This document shows, one piece after another, positions 25,328 to 34,818 of a stretch of 64,000 nucleotides of DNA. Source of the stretch: Chitinispirillum alkaliphilum (GTDB lineage Bacteria > Fibrobacterota > Chitinivibrionia > Chitinivibrionales > Chitinispirillaceae); NCBI GenBank assembly GCA_001045525.1, contig LDWW01000001.1, positions 310,001 to 374,000 of the forward strand, written 5' to 3'. The translations under genes and the position numbers were made by a program. The notes beneath the pieces were generated by a model, which did no database searches, was not told the DNA's origin, and saw only the letters and a list, made by a program, of their open reading frames with translations. Numbering within the stretch: position 1 is the first letter of the stretch; each line of letters starts with the position of its first letter.

Positions 25328-25525
25328 TGTTTGGCTCTTTTAAGTTTTTTTTTGCTCGTTTTCGCACTAACAAACTGATTTTTAAGTGATCTCCTCATCT
25401 GGATATTTGATCTTTTAACAGATACCTCTTCTCATAGCTATATCCTGATTTTTTCCCTGTTCCCATGTCATAAAAACTTTTAATCACAGTTTAACTTTTA
25501 AATTTTTTGTCGGGGTAAAAAAACC

Positions 25526-25554
25526 TTGACATAAATGGCTATATAAAGTATTCT
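25526..25554 (+). promoter_or_regulatory. Sigma70-type promoter of the dcw cluster
   Basis: A perfect TTGACA (25526-25531), 17-bp spacer and TATTCT (25549-25554). The expected start, about 25561, lies at the first MraZ box. The 200 bp further upstream (25328-25525) hold only AT-rich sequence. Confidence 0.85.
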
Positions 25555-25556
25555 AA

Positions 25557-25601
25557 GGGGGAATAGTAGGTAATTGTGGGTAATGGTGGGGAAGAGTGGA
25601 T
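25557..25601 (+). promoter_or_regulatory. MraZ operator: five boxes at 10-bp intervals
   Basis: Known MraZ sites are TGGGN repeats separated by five bases. Here the boxes GGGGG (25557), TAGGT (25567), TGGGT (25577), TGGGG (25587) and TGGAT (25597) stand in exact 10-bp register; the two central ones are perfect. They cover the transcription start, the ribosome-binding region and the mraZ start codon, so MraZ would repress its own cluster. Confidence 0.8.
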
Positions 25602-26055
25602 GACCAGTTTTCGTGGAAGCTTCGATTATTCCATTGATGCTAAAGGAAGAGTCAATATTCCGGCTAAATTCCGGAAAGGGCTCAATCCCCAGGCATGCGA
25701 TACATTTGTTATTGTTCGCGGGCCAACCAATTGCCTCAGAGCCTACCCACAGGATTTATGGGATATTTATGAAAAGGAGATCGCTTCTCGTCCGGAAACA
25801 CGCCACACCCTGCGCCACAAACGTCTATTATTCAGTCTTCTCACAGATTCCAAACTCGATTCCCAGGGCCGTATCACTCTTACTAATAAGCAGCTGGCAG
25901 TTGCCGGGATAACCAAGGATGTCACTCTGGTCGGTCAGGCAAACTACATAGAGATTTGGGACAGCAACACATATGTGGAGTATCTGGCAAGTGAGGATGA
26001 TTTTGATGATATGTTTTTTGAATCAGTAGAAGCGGGGCTGACCCGTGAGTCGTGA
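25600..26055 (+). CDS. mraZ: Transcriptional regulator MraZ
   Basis: The start is ATG 25600; 151 residues, normal size. Two SpoVT/AbrB-like halves are visible, with FRGSFDYSIDAKGRVNIPAKFR at the start and KLDSQGRITLTNKQLAVAG near 95, each carrying the DxxGR motif that contacts DNA. MraZ forms a ring and represses the dcw promoter. It is the first gene of the cluster and its stop overlaps rsmH. Confidence 0.95.
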   Translation: MTSFRGSFDYSIDAKGRVNIPAKFRKGLNPQACDTFVIVRGPTNCLRAYPQDLWDIYEKEIASRPETRHTLRHKRLLFSLLTDSKLDSQGRITLTNKQLAVAGITKDVTLVGQANYIEIWDSNTYVEYLASEDDFDDMFFESVEAGLTRES

Positions 26056-26989
26056 GGATTATCATGTGCCTGTTTTGCTTGAGGAGGTGCTTGATCTGCT
26101 CAATATCAGGGAGACTGGTACATATGTGGATTGTACACTCGGTGGTGGAGGGCATTTTTGGGCAATTGCATCAAGGCTCTCTGAAGGTGCAACTCTGGTA
26201 GGAGTTGACAGGGATGAGGATGCAGTCGATCTTAACAGGAAAAGAATTGGCTCACATTCATTTAGTATAGTGATCAGTCGGTGCCGGTTTTCTCAGTTTG
26301 ATACTGTGCTTAAGGAGAATGGTATCGGCAGGGTAGATGGGTTTGTGTTGGATCTGGGGGTGTCGTCGCATCAGATAGATGAACCAGAGCGGGGGTTTTC
26401 CTATATGCAGGATTCGGTACTGGATATGAGGATGGACAGGGAGAGTGGGGTTTCGGCAAAAGAGCTTTTGCTCAGGAGTTCACAGGATGAGCTTGCTGAT
26501 ATTCTGGGGCGGTTTGGAGAAATAAGGAATCCGTCCAGGATGGCCCGTGCACTTAAAGAGTGGCTTACGCACAGCACTCTTGATACCTCACGGGACATTC
26601 AGGAGTGTATAAAAAAAGAGTATGGACCGCATGTTAAATATAAAGTGCTTTCAAAGCTTTTTCAGGCTTTGCGTATAGCGGTAAACAGGGAGCTTGAGGA
26701 GCTGAAAATGTTTCTTGAGAAAAGTTTGAAATTTCTGGCTCCCGGAGGGCGTTTGGCGGTAATATCATATCATTCATTAGAGGACAGAATTGTTAAGGAG
26801 TTTATCAGGGCAAATGAGGGACGCTGTGAATGTCCGTCAGATCTGCCGGTTTGTGTTTGTGATAAACCACCGTTGCTTAAGCGGGTTAATCGGAAAGTAG
26901 TTGTGCCTGGGGATGAGGAGTTGAAAACAAACCCCCGCTCCAGGAGTGCTCGTCTGAGGGTTGTTTCCAGAACTTCACTGGAGGGTTGA
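26045..26989 (+). CDS. rsmH: 16S rRNA m4C1402 methyltransferase RsmH (MraW)
   Basis: This 314-residue enzyme methylates N4 of C1402 in 16S rRNA using SAM. Seen: YHVPVLLEEVLDLL, the SAM motif VDCTLGGGGH near 28-37, LDLGVSSHQID, ERGFSYMQDSVLDMRMD and ISYHSLEDRIVK. The GTG start at 26045 overlaps mraZ by 11 bp, the usual arrangement. Confidence 0.96.
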   Translation: MSREDYHVPVLLEEVLDLLNIRETGTYVDCTLGGGGHFWAIASRLSEGATLVGVDRDEDAVDLNRKRIGSHSFSIVISRCRFSQFDTVLKENGIGRVDGFVLDLGVSSHQIDEPERGFSYMQDSVLDMRMDRESGVSAKELLLRSSQDELADILGRFGEIRNPSRMARALKEWLTHSTLDTSRDIQECIKKEYGPHVKYKVLSKLFQALRIAVNRELEELKMFLEKSLKFLAPGGRLAVISYHSLEDRIVKEFIRANEGRCECPSDLPVCVCDKPPLLKRVNRKVVVPGDEELKTNPRSRSARLRVVSRTSLEG

Positions 26990-27387
26990 TGAGCAGGAAA
27001 AAGTCTTCTGTAAATAATGTATCTGCGGTGTTTAAGATGCGCCATATGTTAATTATGGTGTCATTGCTCTCAGTTGTGCTGGCAGTACCTTTTATTATGG
27101 TATGGAAACAGGCATATATCAATACATCGTCACTGAGGATAGATGCGATGTCAGATACTCTTTCTGTTCTGAACCGGGAAATTGCTTATTTGAGGTTGCA
27201 GTGTGAGCACCTGGCTTCAAACAGAAGGATTGAAACTATTGCACGTGATGCTCTGGGACTTGAATATCCAGAATCGCATCAGATAATACTCTTGCCGGTT
27301 AATACTGGCAGAAAAAACACACTGCATTCAATCGGTTCTTTTTTCTCCGGTATATGGGCCGGAACACAAGTTAGTGAGGAATTGTGA
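26989..27387 (+). CDS. ftsL: FtsL-like division protein
   Basis: This 132-residue protein has a single membrane segment (about 21-42, LIMVSLLSVVLAVPFIMVW) and a short coiled coil with a leucine-zipper-like repeat (LRIDAMSDTLSVLNREIAYL), ending in a conserved-looking IARDALGLEYPE stretch typical of FtsL/DivIC. It is placed between rsmH and ftsI as usual, with ATGA overlap of the rsmH stop. Sequence similarity in this family is low, so the call leans on layout. Confidence 0.8.
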   Translation: MSRKKSSVNNVSAVFKMRHMLIMVSLLSVVLAVPFIMVWKQAYINTSSLRIDAMSDTLSVLNREIAYLRLQCEHLASNRRIETIARDALGLEYPESHQIILLPVNTGRKNTLHSIGSFFSGIWAGTQVSEEL

Positions 27388-29321
27388 ATCAGTTTAAAGT
27401 AAGGCTGATTTTTGTATGCGTTCTGTTCACTCTGCTTGGCCTTGTAATGGTCAGCAGGTTATTTGCCATACAGATTCTTGAAGGGGAAAGATACGCAATG
27501 CGCAGTCGTGCCCAGGCTCAGCAGCGCAGGGAGCTTATAGCCAGAAGGGGTGCGATAAAGGATAGAAACGGAAGGGTGTTGGCCGCCAGCACGCAGGACC
27601 GTTTATCTGTAAATATGAATGTGCTTGGTGCAGAAAGCGATGAATTGACCACGGTCAGTCGTATTTATCCAAACGGCGATGTCGCAGGTCCGCTTCTTGG
27701 TTATATCGGCAGAGATGGCTACGGATTAGCAGGAGTTGAGTTTTCTTTTGATTATTACCTCAGGGGGGAGAATGGGTGGACAATAATCCACAGGGATGGT
27801 CATAATCATTCTTACCGCAAAATAGGCTTGCCGGAAAAGGAACCGGTGGATGGATCCGATGTTTACCTGACAATTGATCTTGAGATTCAGAAAACGGTGC
27901 AATCAGTTCTGAGTCAAACTGTCAGTGAGCTTAATGCAAAGGGTGGAATGGCTATAGTAATAGATCCCCGGAGTGGTAAAATACTGGCTATGGTAAATGA
28001 ACCCTCATTCAATCCAAACCTTCCATCAAGGTATCCCCTTTCATCGAGGAAAAATCGCTGTCTTGGAGTTATTTACGAACCAGGTTCTACATTTAAGGTC
28101 GTTACTGCGGCAGCCGCTCTTCAGGAAGGGCTGATAACGGCGCAGGATACAATAGATGGGAACCAGGGAGTTTACCGTATACATAATGAGGTGATTCGGG
28201 ATATTGTACCAAGGGGAAAGATCACTTTTGCAGAAGCAATGAGTTATTCAAGCAATGTCTGTTTTGCAAAGACTGCGAATATGCTTGGTAATGAGAGGTT
28301 TTTCCGTTATGCAAAAAACTTTGGGATGGGAGTAAGAACCGGGGTTGATCTGCCGGGGGAAGAGGAAGGGATACTTCACCCTGTAAGGTCGTGGTCTGGA
28401 AGAACACGGGCTACCATGGCAATAGGGTATGAAGTTTCAGCAACATTATTACAGATGATGATGCCGTTTGCATCTGTGGCTAACGGGGGAATTCTTGTGA
28501 CCCCTATGATCTATGAGAGGGTTGTGGCTCATGATGGCAGTGAAGTTAAAACCGCCCGGTATAAGCCGGTCAGGCGTGTCGTAAGTGAAGAGGTTTCAAG
28601 GGAACTTCGTGATATGCTTAGAAAGGCTGTGGTGGAGGGAACGGGGAGAAATGCAGATGTCCCCGGGATATCAGTTGCCGGCAAGACCGGAACCAGTCGC
28701 AAAAGTGGTATCGGGGGGTATGCGGAGAACCTGTATTGGTCATCATTTATCGGATTTGCACCTGCGGATGACCCGGTATTGCTTTGTGGGATAGTGATTG
28801 ATGAACCTGGTGGTGGTGAGATGGGAGGAGCAGCAGCAGCCCCCGCTTTCAGGAAAATTATGACTCAGATAATCAGTAATCCGAGGCTTGACTATGCAAG
28901 AAAAATACTTCGTCATCCGGTAATTTCTGAAGATGAAAAAAATCAGCCCTTCAGGGTGGGTGAGTATGTGGGGGCTTCAATCGAATCTGTTAAAGCAGAT
29001 TTAGACAAGACAGAGGTTTCTGTTTTGGTTATAGGCACCGGAGATTATGTAAGGTATCAGAGTCCGGCAGCGGGCAGCCTGATAGAGAGAGACGGTGAAG
29101 TGATACTTTTTGTAAACAGAGTGGCTGAAGAGGAACCTTCGGAAAAACTTGTACCAAATCTTGTCGGCAGGGATATGCGGGATGCATTCAATGTGCTGAA
29201 CCTAAAAGGAATAAACAGTGTAGTTGTGGGAGGTGGCAGGGTAAAGAGGCAGGTCCCTGCTCCTGGTGCATTTTTTGGTGAAAATCAGGCATGCACTCTT
29301 TTTTGTGCCTTTGAGAGATGA
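27384..29321 (+). CDS. ftsI: Septal peptidoglycan transpeptidase FtsI (class B PBP) with PASTA domain
   Basis: 645 residues. One membrane segment near 7-27; a dimerisation region; and the transpeptidase domain with all three catalytic motifs: S235-TFK, SSN at 289-291 and KTG at 434-436. The C-terminal part (about 525-645) contains PASTA-type repeats (ESVKADLDKTEVSVLVIG and VPNLVGRDMRDAFNVLNLKG), more common in Gram-positive PBPs but also found in several Gram-negative phyla. It crosslinks septal wall with FtsW. The GTG start at 27384 overlaps the ftsL stop. Confidence 0.95.
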   Translation: MNQFKVRLIFVCVLFTLLGLVMVSRLFAIQILEGERYAMRSRAQAQQRRELIARRGAIKDRNGRVLAASTQDRLSVNMNVLGAESDELTTVSRIYPNGDVAGPLLGYIGRDGYGLAGVEFSFDYYLRGENGWTIIHRDGHNHSYRKIGLPEKEPVDGSDVYLTIDLEIQKTVQSVLSQTVSELNAKGGMAIVIDPRSGKILAMVNEPSFNPNLPSRYPLSSRKNRCLGVIYEPGSTFKVVTAAAALQEGLITAQDTIDGNQGVYRIHNEVIRDIVPRGKITFAEAMSYSSNVCFAKTANMLGNERFFRYAKNFGMGVRTGVDLPGEEEGILHPVRSWSGRTRATMAIGYEVSATLLQMMMPFASVANGGILVTPMIYERVVAHDGSEVKTARYKPVRRVVSEEVSRELRDMLRKAVVEGTGRNADVPGISVAGKTGTSRKSGIGGYAENLYWSSFIGFAPADDPVLLCGIVIDEPGGGEMGGAAAAPAFRKIMTQIISNPRLDYARKILRHPVISEDEKNQPFRVGEYVGASIESVKADLDKTEVSVLVIGTGDYVRYQSPAAGSLIERDGEVILFVNRVAEEEPSEKLVPNLVGRDMRDAFNVLNLKGINSVVVGGGRVKRQVPAPGAFFGENQACTLFCAFER

Positions 29322-29383
29322 GTATTTAATAAGGTAATTACCAAAGCGAAATGAGAATAAACCAAAAGAGTAGGATAATATAA

Positions 29384-30874
29384 ATGTTACTGTCAGAATT
29401 GATGAAAAAGGCCGGGATTGAAGTTTTAAGCTGTGGCTCGGATACAGATCCTCTTATACAGGGAATTGCATATGATTCGCGTATTGTGAAAAAAGGCGAT
29501 CTTTTCATCTCGATTCCGGGGCTGAAAGTTAACGGAGATCAGTTTATAGAGAAAGCTGTTGAAGCAGGGGCAGTGGCGGTTTTTTCCGAAAACCCGCAAT
29601 CCGGCATTGGTGTCCCCTGGTTTCAGATAAAGAACACCAGACTTTCACTGGGCAGACTGGCTGAATCGTTCTGGGATATTGATCAGAATTCTCTTGTCAA
29701 TGTCGGGATTACCGGAACAAACGGGAAAACAACAACTTCCTATTTCTATAAACATTTGATGGATCAGTTGGTTGGATCTTCTGTTTCATGGATGTTTGGA
29801 ACTGTTGAGTCTTATCTTGGGGAAACGGTATTGGATTCAACCCATACTACACCAGAATCAATCAATGTATTTCGACAGATTGGGACTGCTTCCAAACCGC
29901 CGCGTTCTATTGTTATGGAGGTTTCCTCCCATGCGCTCTCACTGAGCAGAGTCAGTGGGATGAAATACGATATCGCTGTATGGACAAATCTCACCCAGGA
30001 TCATCTCGATTTCCACGGCACTATGGAGGAGTATTATAAAGCAAAAAAGCTTCTCTTTACAGATTATCTTAAGAAAAACGGAACTGCCATTGTTAATATA
30101 GATGATCAGTGGGGTAAGCGGTTGAACCAGGAGTTGTCCGGAGCTGTTAAAATTGTGACATACGGAAAAAGCAAAAATGCAGATGTTCGGGTCACGGATT
30201 CGAAATGTGATTGGAGCGGATGTTCTGTTGAGCTTGAATATAAATCTGAAAATTTTAAATTCCACTCTCCGCTTAAAGGGCACTTCAATGTGTATAACAT
30301 GGTTGCAATGGTTGCCGGGGCGTTTGCATTATCGATAGACAGTCAGAAAGTGCAGAGTGCTTTTTCATCCCTGAACAGGGTTCCGGGCAGGATGGATAAG
30401 GTGCCGGTGGATGCTCCGTTTGTGGCTATTGTAGATTATGCCCACACCCCGGATGCGTTGGTGAATGTGCTGCGGGCAGCACGTTCTCTCACTTCCGGAG
30501 AGCTGATTTGTGTGTTTGGATGTGGCGGGGACCGTGACAAAAGCAAAAGGCCCATAATGGCTCAGGCTGTTACCAGCAACTGTGATGAGGCCATAGTGAC
30601 TTCCGATAATCCCAGAAGTGAAAAACCCGATTCAATCATTGCTCATATTGTAAAGGGCGTTCCTCTGGATTTCCCCCACCTGGTTATCTCTGATCGCAGG
30701 GAAGCAATAGAGTGTGCAATAAAGAGGGCTAAAGCGGGTGATTGTATTGTCATCGCAGGAAAAGGGCATGAGGAGTATCAGGAGGTAAACGGTGTGAGGC
30801 ATCATTTCAGTGATATCGAAACAGTTCAGGAAATTTTTGAAAAATTAGACAAAAATAATACGGGTGATAAATGA
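29384..30874 (+). CDS. murE: UDP-MurNAc-Ala-Glu:meso-diaminopimelate ligase
   Basis: This 496-residue Mur ligase adds the third amino acid to the wall precursor. ATP loop GITGTNGKTTT lies at about 108-118; the central motif with THTTPES and the C-terminal VDYAHTPDAL are present. The substrate motif reads DNPR (SDNPRSEKP), which selects meso-diaminopimelate rather than lysine. A 62-bp gap precedes it; the start is ATG 29384. Confidence 0.96.
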   Translation: MLLSELMKKAGIEVLSCGSDTDPLIQGIAYDSRIVKKGDLFISIPGLKVNGDQFIEKAVEAGAVAVFSENPQSGIGVPWFQIKNTRLSLGRLAESFWDIDQNSLVNVGITGTNGKTTTSYFYKHLMDQLVGSSVSWMFGTVESYLGETVLDSTHTTPESINVFRQIGTASKPPRSIVMEVSSHALSLSRVSGMKYDIAVWTNLTQDHLDFHGTMEEYYKAKKLLFTDYLKKNGTAIVNIDDQWGKRLNQELSGAVKIVTYGKSKNADVRVTDSKCDWSGCSVELEYKSENFKFHSPLKGHFNVYNMVAMVAGAFALSIDSQKVQSAFSSLNRVPGRMDKVPVDAPFVAIVDYAHTPDALVNVLRAARSLTSGELICVFGCGGDRDKSKRPIMAQAVTSNCDEAIVTSDNPRSEKPDSIIAHIVKGVPLDFPHLVISDRREAIECAIKRAKAGDCIVIAGKGHEEYQEVNGVRHHFSDIETVQEIFEKLDKNNTGDK

Positions 30875-32262
30875 GTTCTAAATCAAACACATCTCTCACA
30901 TTAGGTACTCTTGTCGATTGGGGAAGAGGTTACTCTGAGATGTCTGATTCTATGTGTTCAAAAAAGGTCGGCACAGTCTGGAATGATTCCAGGAAAGTCA
31001 CCAGGGGTGATGTGTTTGCAGCGTTCCGTACAGAATGTAATGACGGACACAAATTTGTAAAGGCTGCATTTGATAATGGAGCCGTAGCTGCGATAGTCGA
31101 TAAAAAGGGAGTAAAGGATGTTGCAGAAACTCTCAGAAATAAGTGTATCGTTGTAAATGACACACTTAAGGGCGTACAGCGCATGGCTGCCCGTTATAGA
31201 AAAGAGATGGGACTACTGGTTATAGGGATAACCGGTTCAAATGGTAAAACTACAACCAGAGCTTTTATCTCTTCAGTGCTGAGGAATGTTATCAAGGTAG
31301 GGGAAACATATACAAACTGGAACAACCATATTGGTGTGCCTCTGAGCCTTTTGCGCTTTGAGGGCGATGAGTGGGCCGGAGTTATAGAGATGGGGGCTAA
31401 TCACGAAAACGAAATTCGCCCCTTGAGTAAACTTGTAAAGCCCGATATAGCGGTGATATCAAATATCGGATATGCGCATGTGGGATTATTCGGTTCCTTG
31501 GAGAAAACTACAAAAGCCAAGTTTGAAATATCTGAGGGCTTGAGCCGTGACGGTTTTATGCTTCTCAACGGAGATGATGCAAGACTGGTGAAGGGTGCTG
31601 CTGAGCGGGGATTGAAGAGTGTGTTTTACGGCACATCACCTCGTTGTGATATCAGAGTCAGAGATGTAAATGTGTGCCCCGAGACAGGTATTACCTTTAC
31701 TGTTGATGGTCAGGAATACCTTTTGAGAATGCCGGGTCGTCATTTTATCTATTGTGTGCTTCCGGCAATATATATCGCAAAGCGCTGCAGAGTTCCTGAT
31801 GAGGTTATAAGGGATGCGATTGCAGATCTTGAGCCTGTTTCTTTGCGGGGCATGGTTAAAGAGAAAAATGATGTCCGGTTTATTGTTGACTGCTACAATG
31901 CAAATCCGGGGTCTATGGATTCTGCTATCGCCTACATGCGAGATATTACAGAAAGTACCGGTAACAGAGTGGCTGTAGTAGGGGATATGCTTGAACTTGG
32001 AGTTTACAGCAAAAGACTTCATAAGAGACTTGGCAGTCGACTGGCGAAAGCTGATTTAAAAATTATCGTTGCGGTTGGGGAGTTTGCTGAAGATGTCATA
32101 GAAGGAGCCAGAAAGGAAGGCTTTCCTGTAAAGAGAATTTTCGGGGCGAAGAATGCAGATGGAGCGCTGGAGGTTTTGAAAAACTCTCTGAAAGGTGGAG
32201 AGACTATACTCTTGAAAGGTTCAAGAAGTATTGGGCTGGAGAAAGTGTACGAGGGATATTGA
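30871..32262 (+). CDS. murF: UDP-MurNAc-tripeptide:D-Ala-D-Ala ligase
   Basis: This 463-residue enzyme completes the UDP-MurNAc-pentapeptide. Seen: the ATP loop GITGSNGKTTTRAFI near 122-136, NWNNHIGVPLSLL, EMGANHENEI and the C-terminal DCYNANPGSMDSA. It overlaps murE by 4 bp. The next gene is murD, so mraY is not in its usual place. Confidence 0.96.
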   Translation: MSSKSNTSLTLGTLVDWGRGYSEMSDSMCSKKVGTVWNDSRKVTRGDVFAAFRTECNDGHKFVKAAFDNGAVAAIVDKKGVKDVAETLRNKCIVVNDTLKGVQRMAARYRKEMGLLVIGITGSNGKTTTRAFISSVLRNVIKVGETYTNWNNHIGVPLSLLRFEGDEWAGVIEMGANHENEIRPLSKLVKPDIAVISNIGYAHVGLFGSLEKTTKAKFEISEGLSRDGFMLLNGDDARLVKGAAERGLKSVFYGTSPRCDIRVRDVNVCPETGITFTVDGQEYLLRMPGRHFIYCVLPAIYIAKRCRVPDEVIRDAIADLEPVSLRGMVKEKNDVRFIVDCYNANPGSMDSAIAYMRDITESTGNRVAVVGDMLELGVYSKRLHKRLGSRLAKADLKIIVAVGEFAEDVIEGARKEGFPVKRIFGAKNADGALEVLKNSLKGGETILLKGSRSIGLEKVYEGY

Positions 32263-32263
32263 T

Positions 32264-33661
32264 ATGAGAGAAAGGGAGTTTTTAACAGATCTGCATAATC
32301 ATCTGCCTCAAAAGGTAGCTGTGCTTGGAGCGGCGAGGAGTGGTATTGCTGCAGCCAGGTATTTCAGAGACCGAGGGGTACGTGTGCTGATTAGCGATAT
32401 CTGCGGTGAAGAGAAACTTTCTGTGACACTGAATGAAGCCAGACTCAATGATATAGAACGTGAAGCTTTGGGGCATAGTGAACGGGTTCTGAATTGTGAT
32501 CTTATTATCCTCTCACCGGGGATCAGGTCTGAGCTTGACATATTGAACAAAGCCCGTGATATAGGCATTCCTGTTTGGTCTGAAATTGAGCTTGGTTTCA
32601 GGGCTTCAAACGCAAATTTTCTTGCACTAACCGGATCCACCGGGAAAAGCACAACCGTTTCCATGCTCTCTTCTGTTCTTGAATGTTCCGGGAAAGAAAC
32701 GGTATTGGCCGGAAATATCGGTTTGCCTTTGATTGGTATTTCCCCCTCCCTTTCTCAAGAGACTTATGTGGTTGTCGAAGTGTCAAGTTTTCAGCTTGAA
32801 ACGATCGATACTTTCAGGCCAAAAGTATCCGCCATTCTTAATCTTATGAAAAATCACCTCGACAGATATGACTGTGAAGAGGATTACTATCAGGCCAAAA
32901 AGAGAATCGTTGAGAATCAGTCCGGGGACGATGTGGTGGTTCTCAATGCGGATGATCCCAAACTGAGGGAATGGTCTGAGCAGATAAAAAACAATATCAG
33001 TATTGTATGGTTTGGATTGGAGCCTTATGGTGAGGAGTGTTTTTATCTATCTGAGGGAAAAATAAAGTACAGGTCTGCCGGCAGAGAAGGGGAGATACTG
33101 AGACTTTCTGATATGAAACTCAAGGGTGAGCATAATCACCTCAATGCATGTGCTGCAGCCGCTATGGCATTTGTCTGCGGAATATTACCCGGTACCATAG
33201 AGAAAGGACTCAATTCTTTCCGTGGACTCTCCCACAGACTGGAATTTGTGGAAGAAATTAGTGGCGTGGGGTTCTATAATGATAGTAAAGCAACTACGGC
33301 GGAGTCGATAATCTGTGCTGTCAGGGCATTTGACACAGGGGTTCATCTGATCGCAGGTGGCCGCGATAAGGGGTGTGATTTTGACAGTGCAAGGGAAGCC
33401 GTGGGTGAGAATGTAAAAAGCATTGCTCTTATTGGTGAAGCATCGGAGAGGATCGCTAAATCCTGGAACGGTCTTGCTCCTATGGAGTGCTTTACAGATC
33501 TGGAGAGTGCTGTGGAGTACGCCTTCAAAAATGCATCCATATCAGAGCAGGTTGTGTTCTCGCCAGGGTGTTCAAGTTTTGATATGTTCAGGAATTTTGA
33601 ACAAAGGGGTGAGATGTTTCGCAAGGCTGTAAGGAATCTTTGTGGGGACAGGGTAAAATGA
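32264..33661 (+). CDS. murD: UDP-MurNAc-L-Ala:D-Glu ligase
   Basis: I chose ATG 32264, just after the murF stop; an earlier in-frame start at 32231 would overlap murF without a better ribosome site. 465 residues. Seen: VLGAARSGIAAARYF near 17-31 (N-terminal nucleotide-like fold), ATP loop LTGSTGKSTTVSML, LNLMKNHLDRY and YNDSKATTAES. It adds D-glutamate as the second peptide residue. Confidence 0.95.
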   Translation: MREREFLTDLHNHLPQKVAVLGAARSGIAAARYFRDRGVRVLISDICGEEKLSVTLNEARLNDIEREALGHSERVLNCDLIILSPGIRSELDILNKARDIGIPVWSEIELGFRASNANFLALTGSTGKSTTVSMLSSVLECSGKETVLAGNIGLPLIGISPSLSQETYVVVEVSSFQLETIDTFRPKVSAILNLMKNHLDRYDCEEDYYQAKKRIVENQSGDDVVVLNADDPKLREWSEQIKNNISIVWFGLEPYGEECFYLSEGKIKYRSAGREGEILRLSDMKLKGEHNHLNACAAAAMAFVCGILPGTIEKGLNSFRGLSHRLEFVEEISGVGFYNDSKATTAESIICAVRAFDTGVHLIAGGRDKGCDFDSAREAVGENVKSIALIGEASERIAKSWNGLAPMECFTDLESAVEYAFKNASISEQVVFSPGCSSFDMFRNFEQRGEMFRKAVRNLCGDRVK

Positions 33662-34818
33662 ACGGACGATTGGGAAAGATCGACATGGGATTGTTTGCAG
33701 CGATACTGTTTCTATTGGGTTTCGGTATTGTGCTTGTGTACAGTTCCTCTTTTGCTCTTGCACATCAGAGATTCGGAGGAGCTGATTTTTTTCTTTCCCG
33801 TCAGGCTTTCAGAGCTTTTCTTGCGATCCTTAGTCTTATGGTTTTTATAAATGTAGATTATCATTTTTTTGGAAAGATAAGCGGGATATTGTTTCTGGTG
33901 GCAGCCGGGATGTTGCTATATGTTCTGTTCCTTCCCGATAGTCATGCCATAAATGGAGCAAAACGTTGGATAACGTTCGGCTCGATAAGATTTCAGGTGT
34001 CTGATTTTGCACGTCTTGTGCTTATACTGTTTGTTGCCCGTAAATGTGAAGAAGCCGGACCGCAGATAAGGGAATGGAAATCGTTTCTTCAAAATTTCAT
34101 AAAAATTGCCATTATATGTGTGCTTGTTGTGCTTGGACCCGATTTTTCCAGCTCGGTGATCATTGGTAGTATTGGGCTGGCGATATTGTTTGTTTCGGGT
34201 GCAAAAATTTTTCACATAGCCGGATTGGCCGCATCAGCCTTACCATTAATGGTGCTTCTTGTAATGCGAACCCCTTACAGATTCAACAGGGTGATTGGGC
34301 ATATCAATATGAGTGGCAGAGATGAAGATTTGGGATATCAGGCATTCCAATCACTTGTGGGTCTTGGTAATGGGGGACTTTTTGGGGTAGGGCTTGGCAG
34401 AGGGGAGCAAAAGTATTTCTATCTTCCCGAACCCCACACCGATTTTGCTTTCTCCATTCTGGGTGAGGAGATCGGATTTCTGGGGGTAATGCTGATAATT
34501 TCTGTTTTTGTGTACATCATCTATAAAGGGATGAAAATCGCGATGCATGCTCCTGATAAAATGGGTCAGCTAATGGCTTTTGGTTTTACTTTTACCCTCG
34601 CCGTTTATCTTCTGATCCACACGTTTGTCAGTACTGCTCTTGTACCTACAACAGGAGTGCCAATGCCTTTCCTCAGTTATGGAGGAATGAGCCTGATATT
34701 TACAATGATGAGTATGGGGATACTTCTTAATATCTCCAGTCAGACAAAGATACCTGTTAAGGTTAAAGAGTCTCGAGCCGGTTTGAAGAGGGCCGGGAAG
34801 AGGACCAGGAATAAATGA
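33658..34818 (+). CDS. ftsW: Septal peptidoglycan polymerase FtsW (SEDS family)
   Basis: The start ATG 33658 overlaps the murD stop; 386 residues with about ten membrane helices. SEDS features: GIVLVYSSSFALA near the start, INGAKRWITFGSIRFQVSDFARL, GRDEDLGYQAFQSLVGLGNGGLFGVGLGRGEQKYFYLPEPHTDFAFSILGEEIG broken over 225-285, and the late VPTTGVPMPFLSYGG. It polymerises glycan strands at the septum with FtsI. The tail is basic. Confidence 0.95.
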   Translation: MNGRLGKIDMGLFAAILFLLGFGIVLVYSSSFALAHQRFGGADFFLSRQAFRAFLAILSLMVFINVDYHFFGKISGILFLVAAGMLLYVLFLPDSHAINGAKRWITFGSIRFQVSDFARLVLILFVARKCEEAGPQIREWKSFLQNFIKIAIICVLVVLGPDFSSSVIIGSIGLAILFVSGAKIFHIAGLAASALPLMVLLVMRTPYRFNRVIGHINMSGRDEDLGYQAFQSLVGLGNGGLFGVGLGRGEQKYFYLPEPHTDFAFSILGEEIGFLGVMLIISVFVYIIYKGMKIAMHAPDKMGQLMAFGFTFTLAVYLLIHTFVSTALVPTTGVPMPFLSYGGMSLIFTMMSMGILLNISSQTKIPVKVKESRAGLKRAGKRTRNK

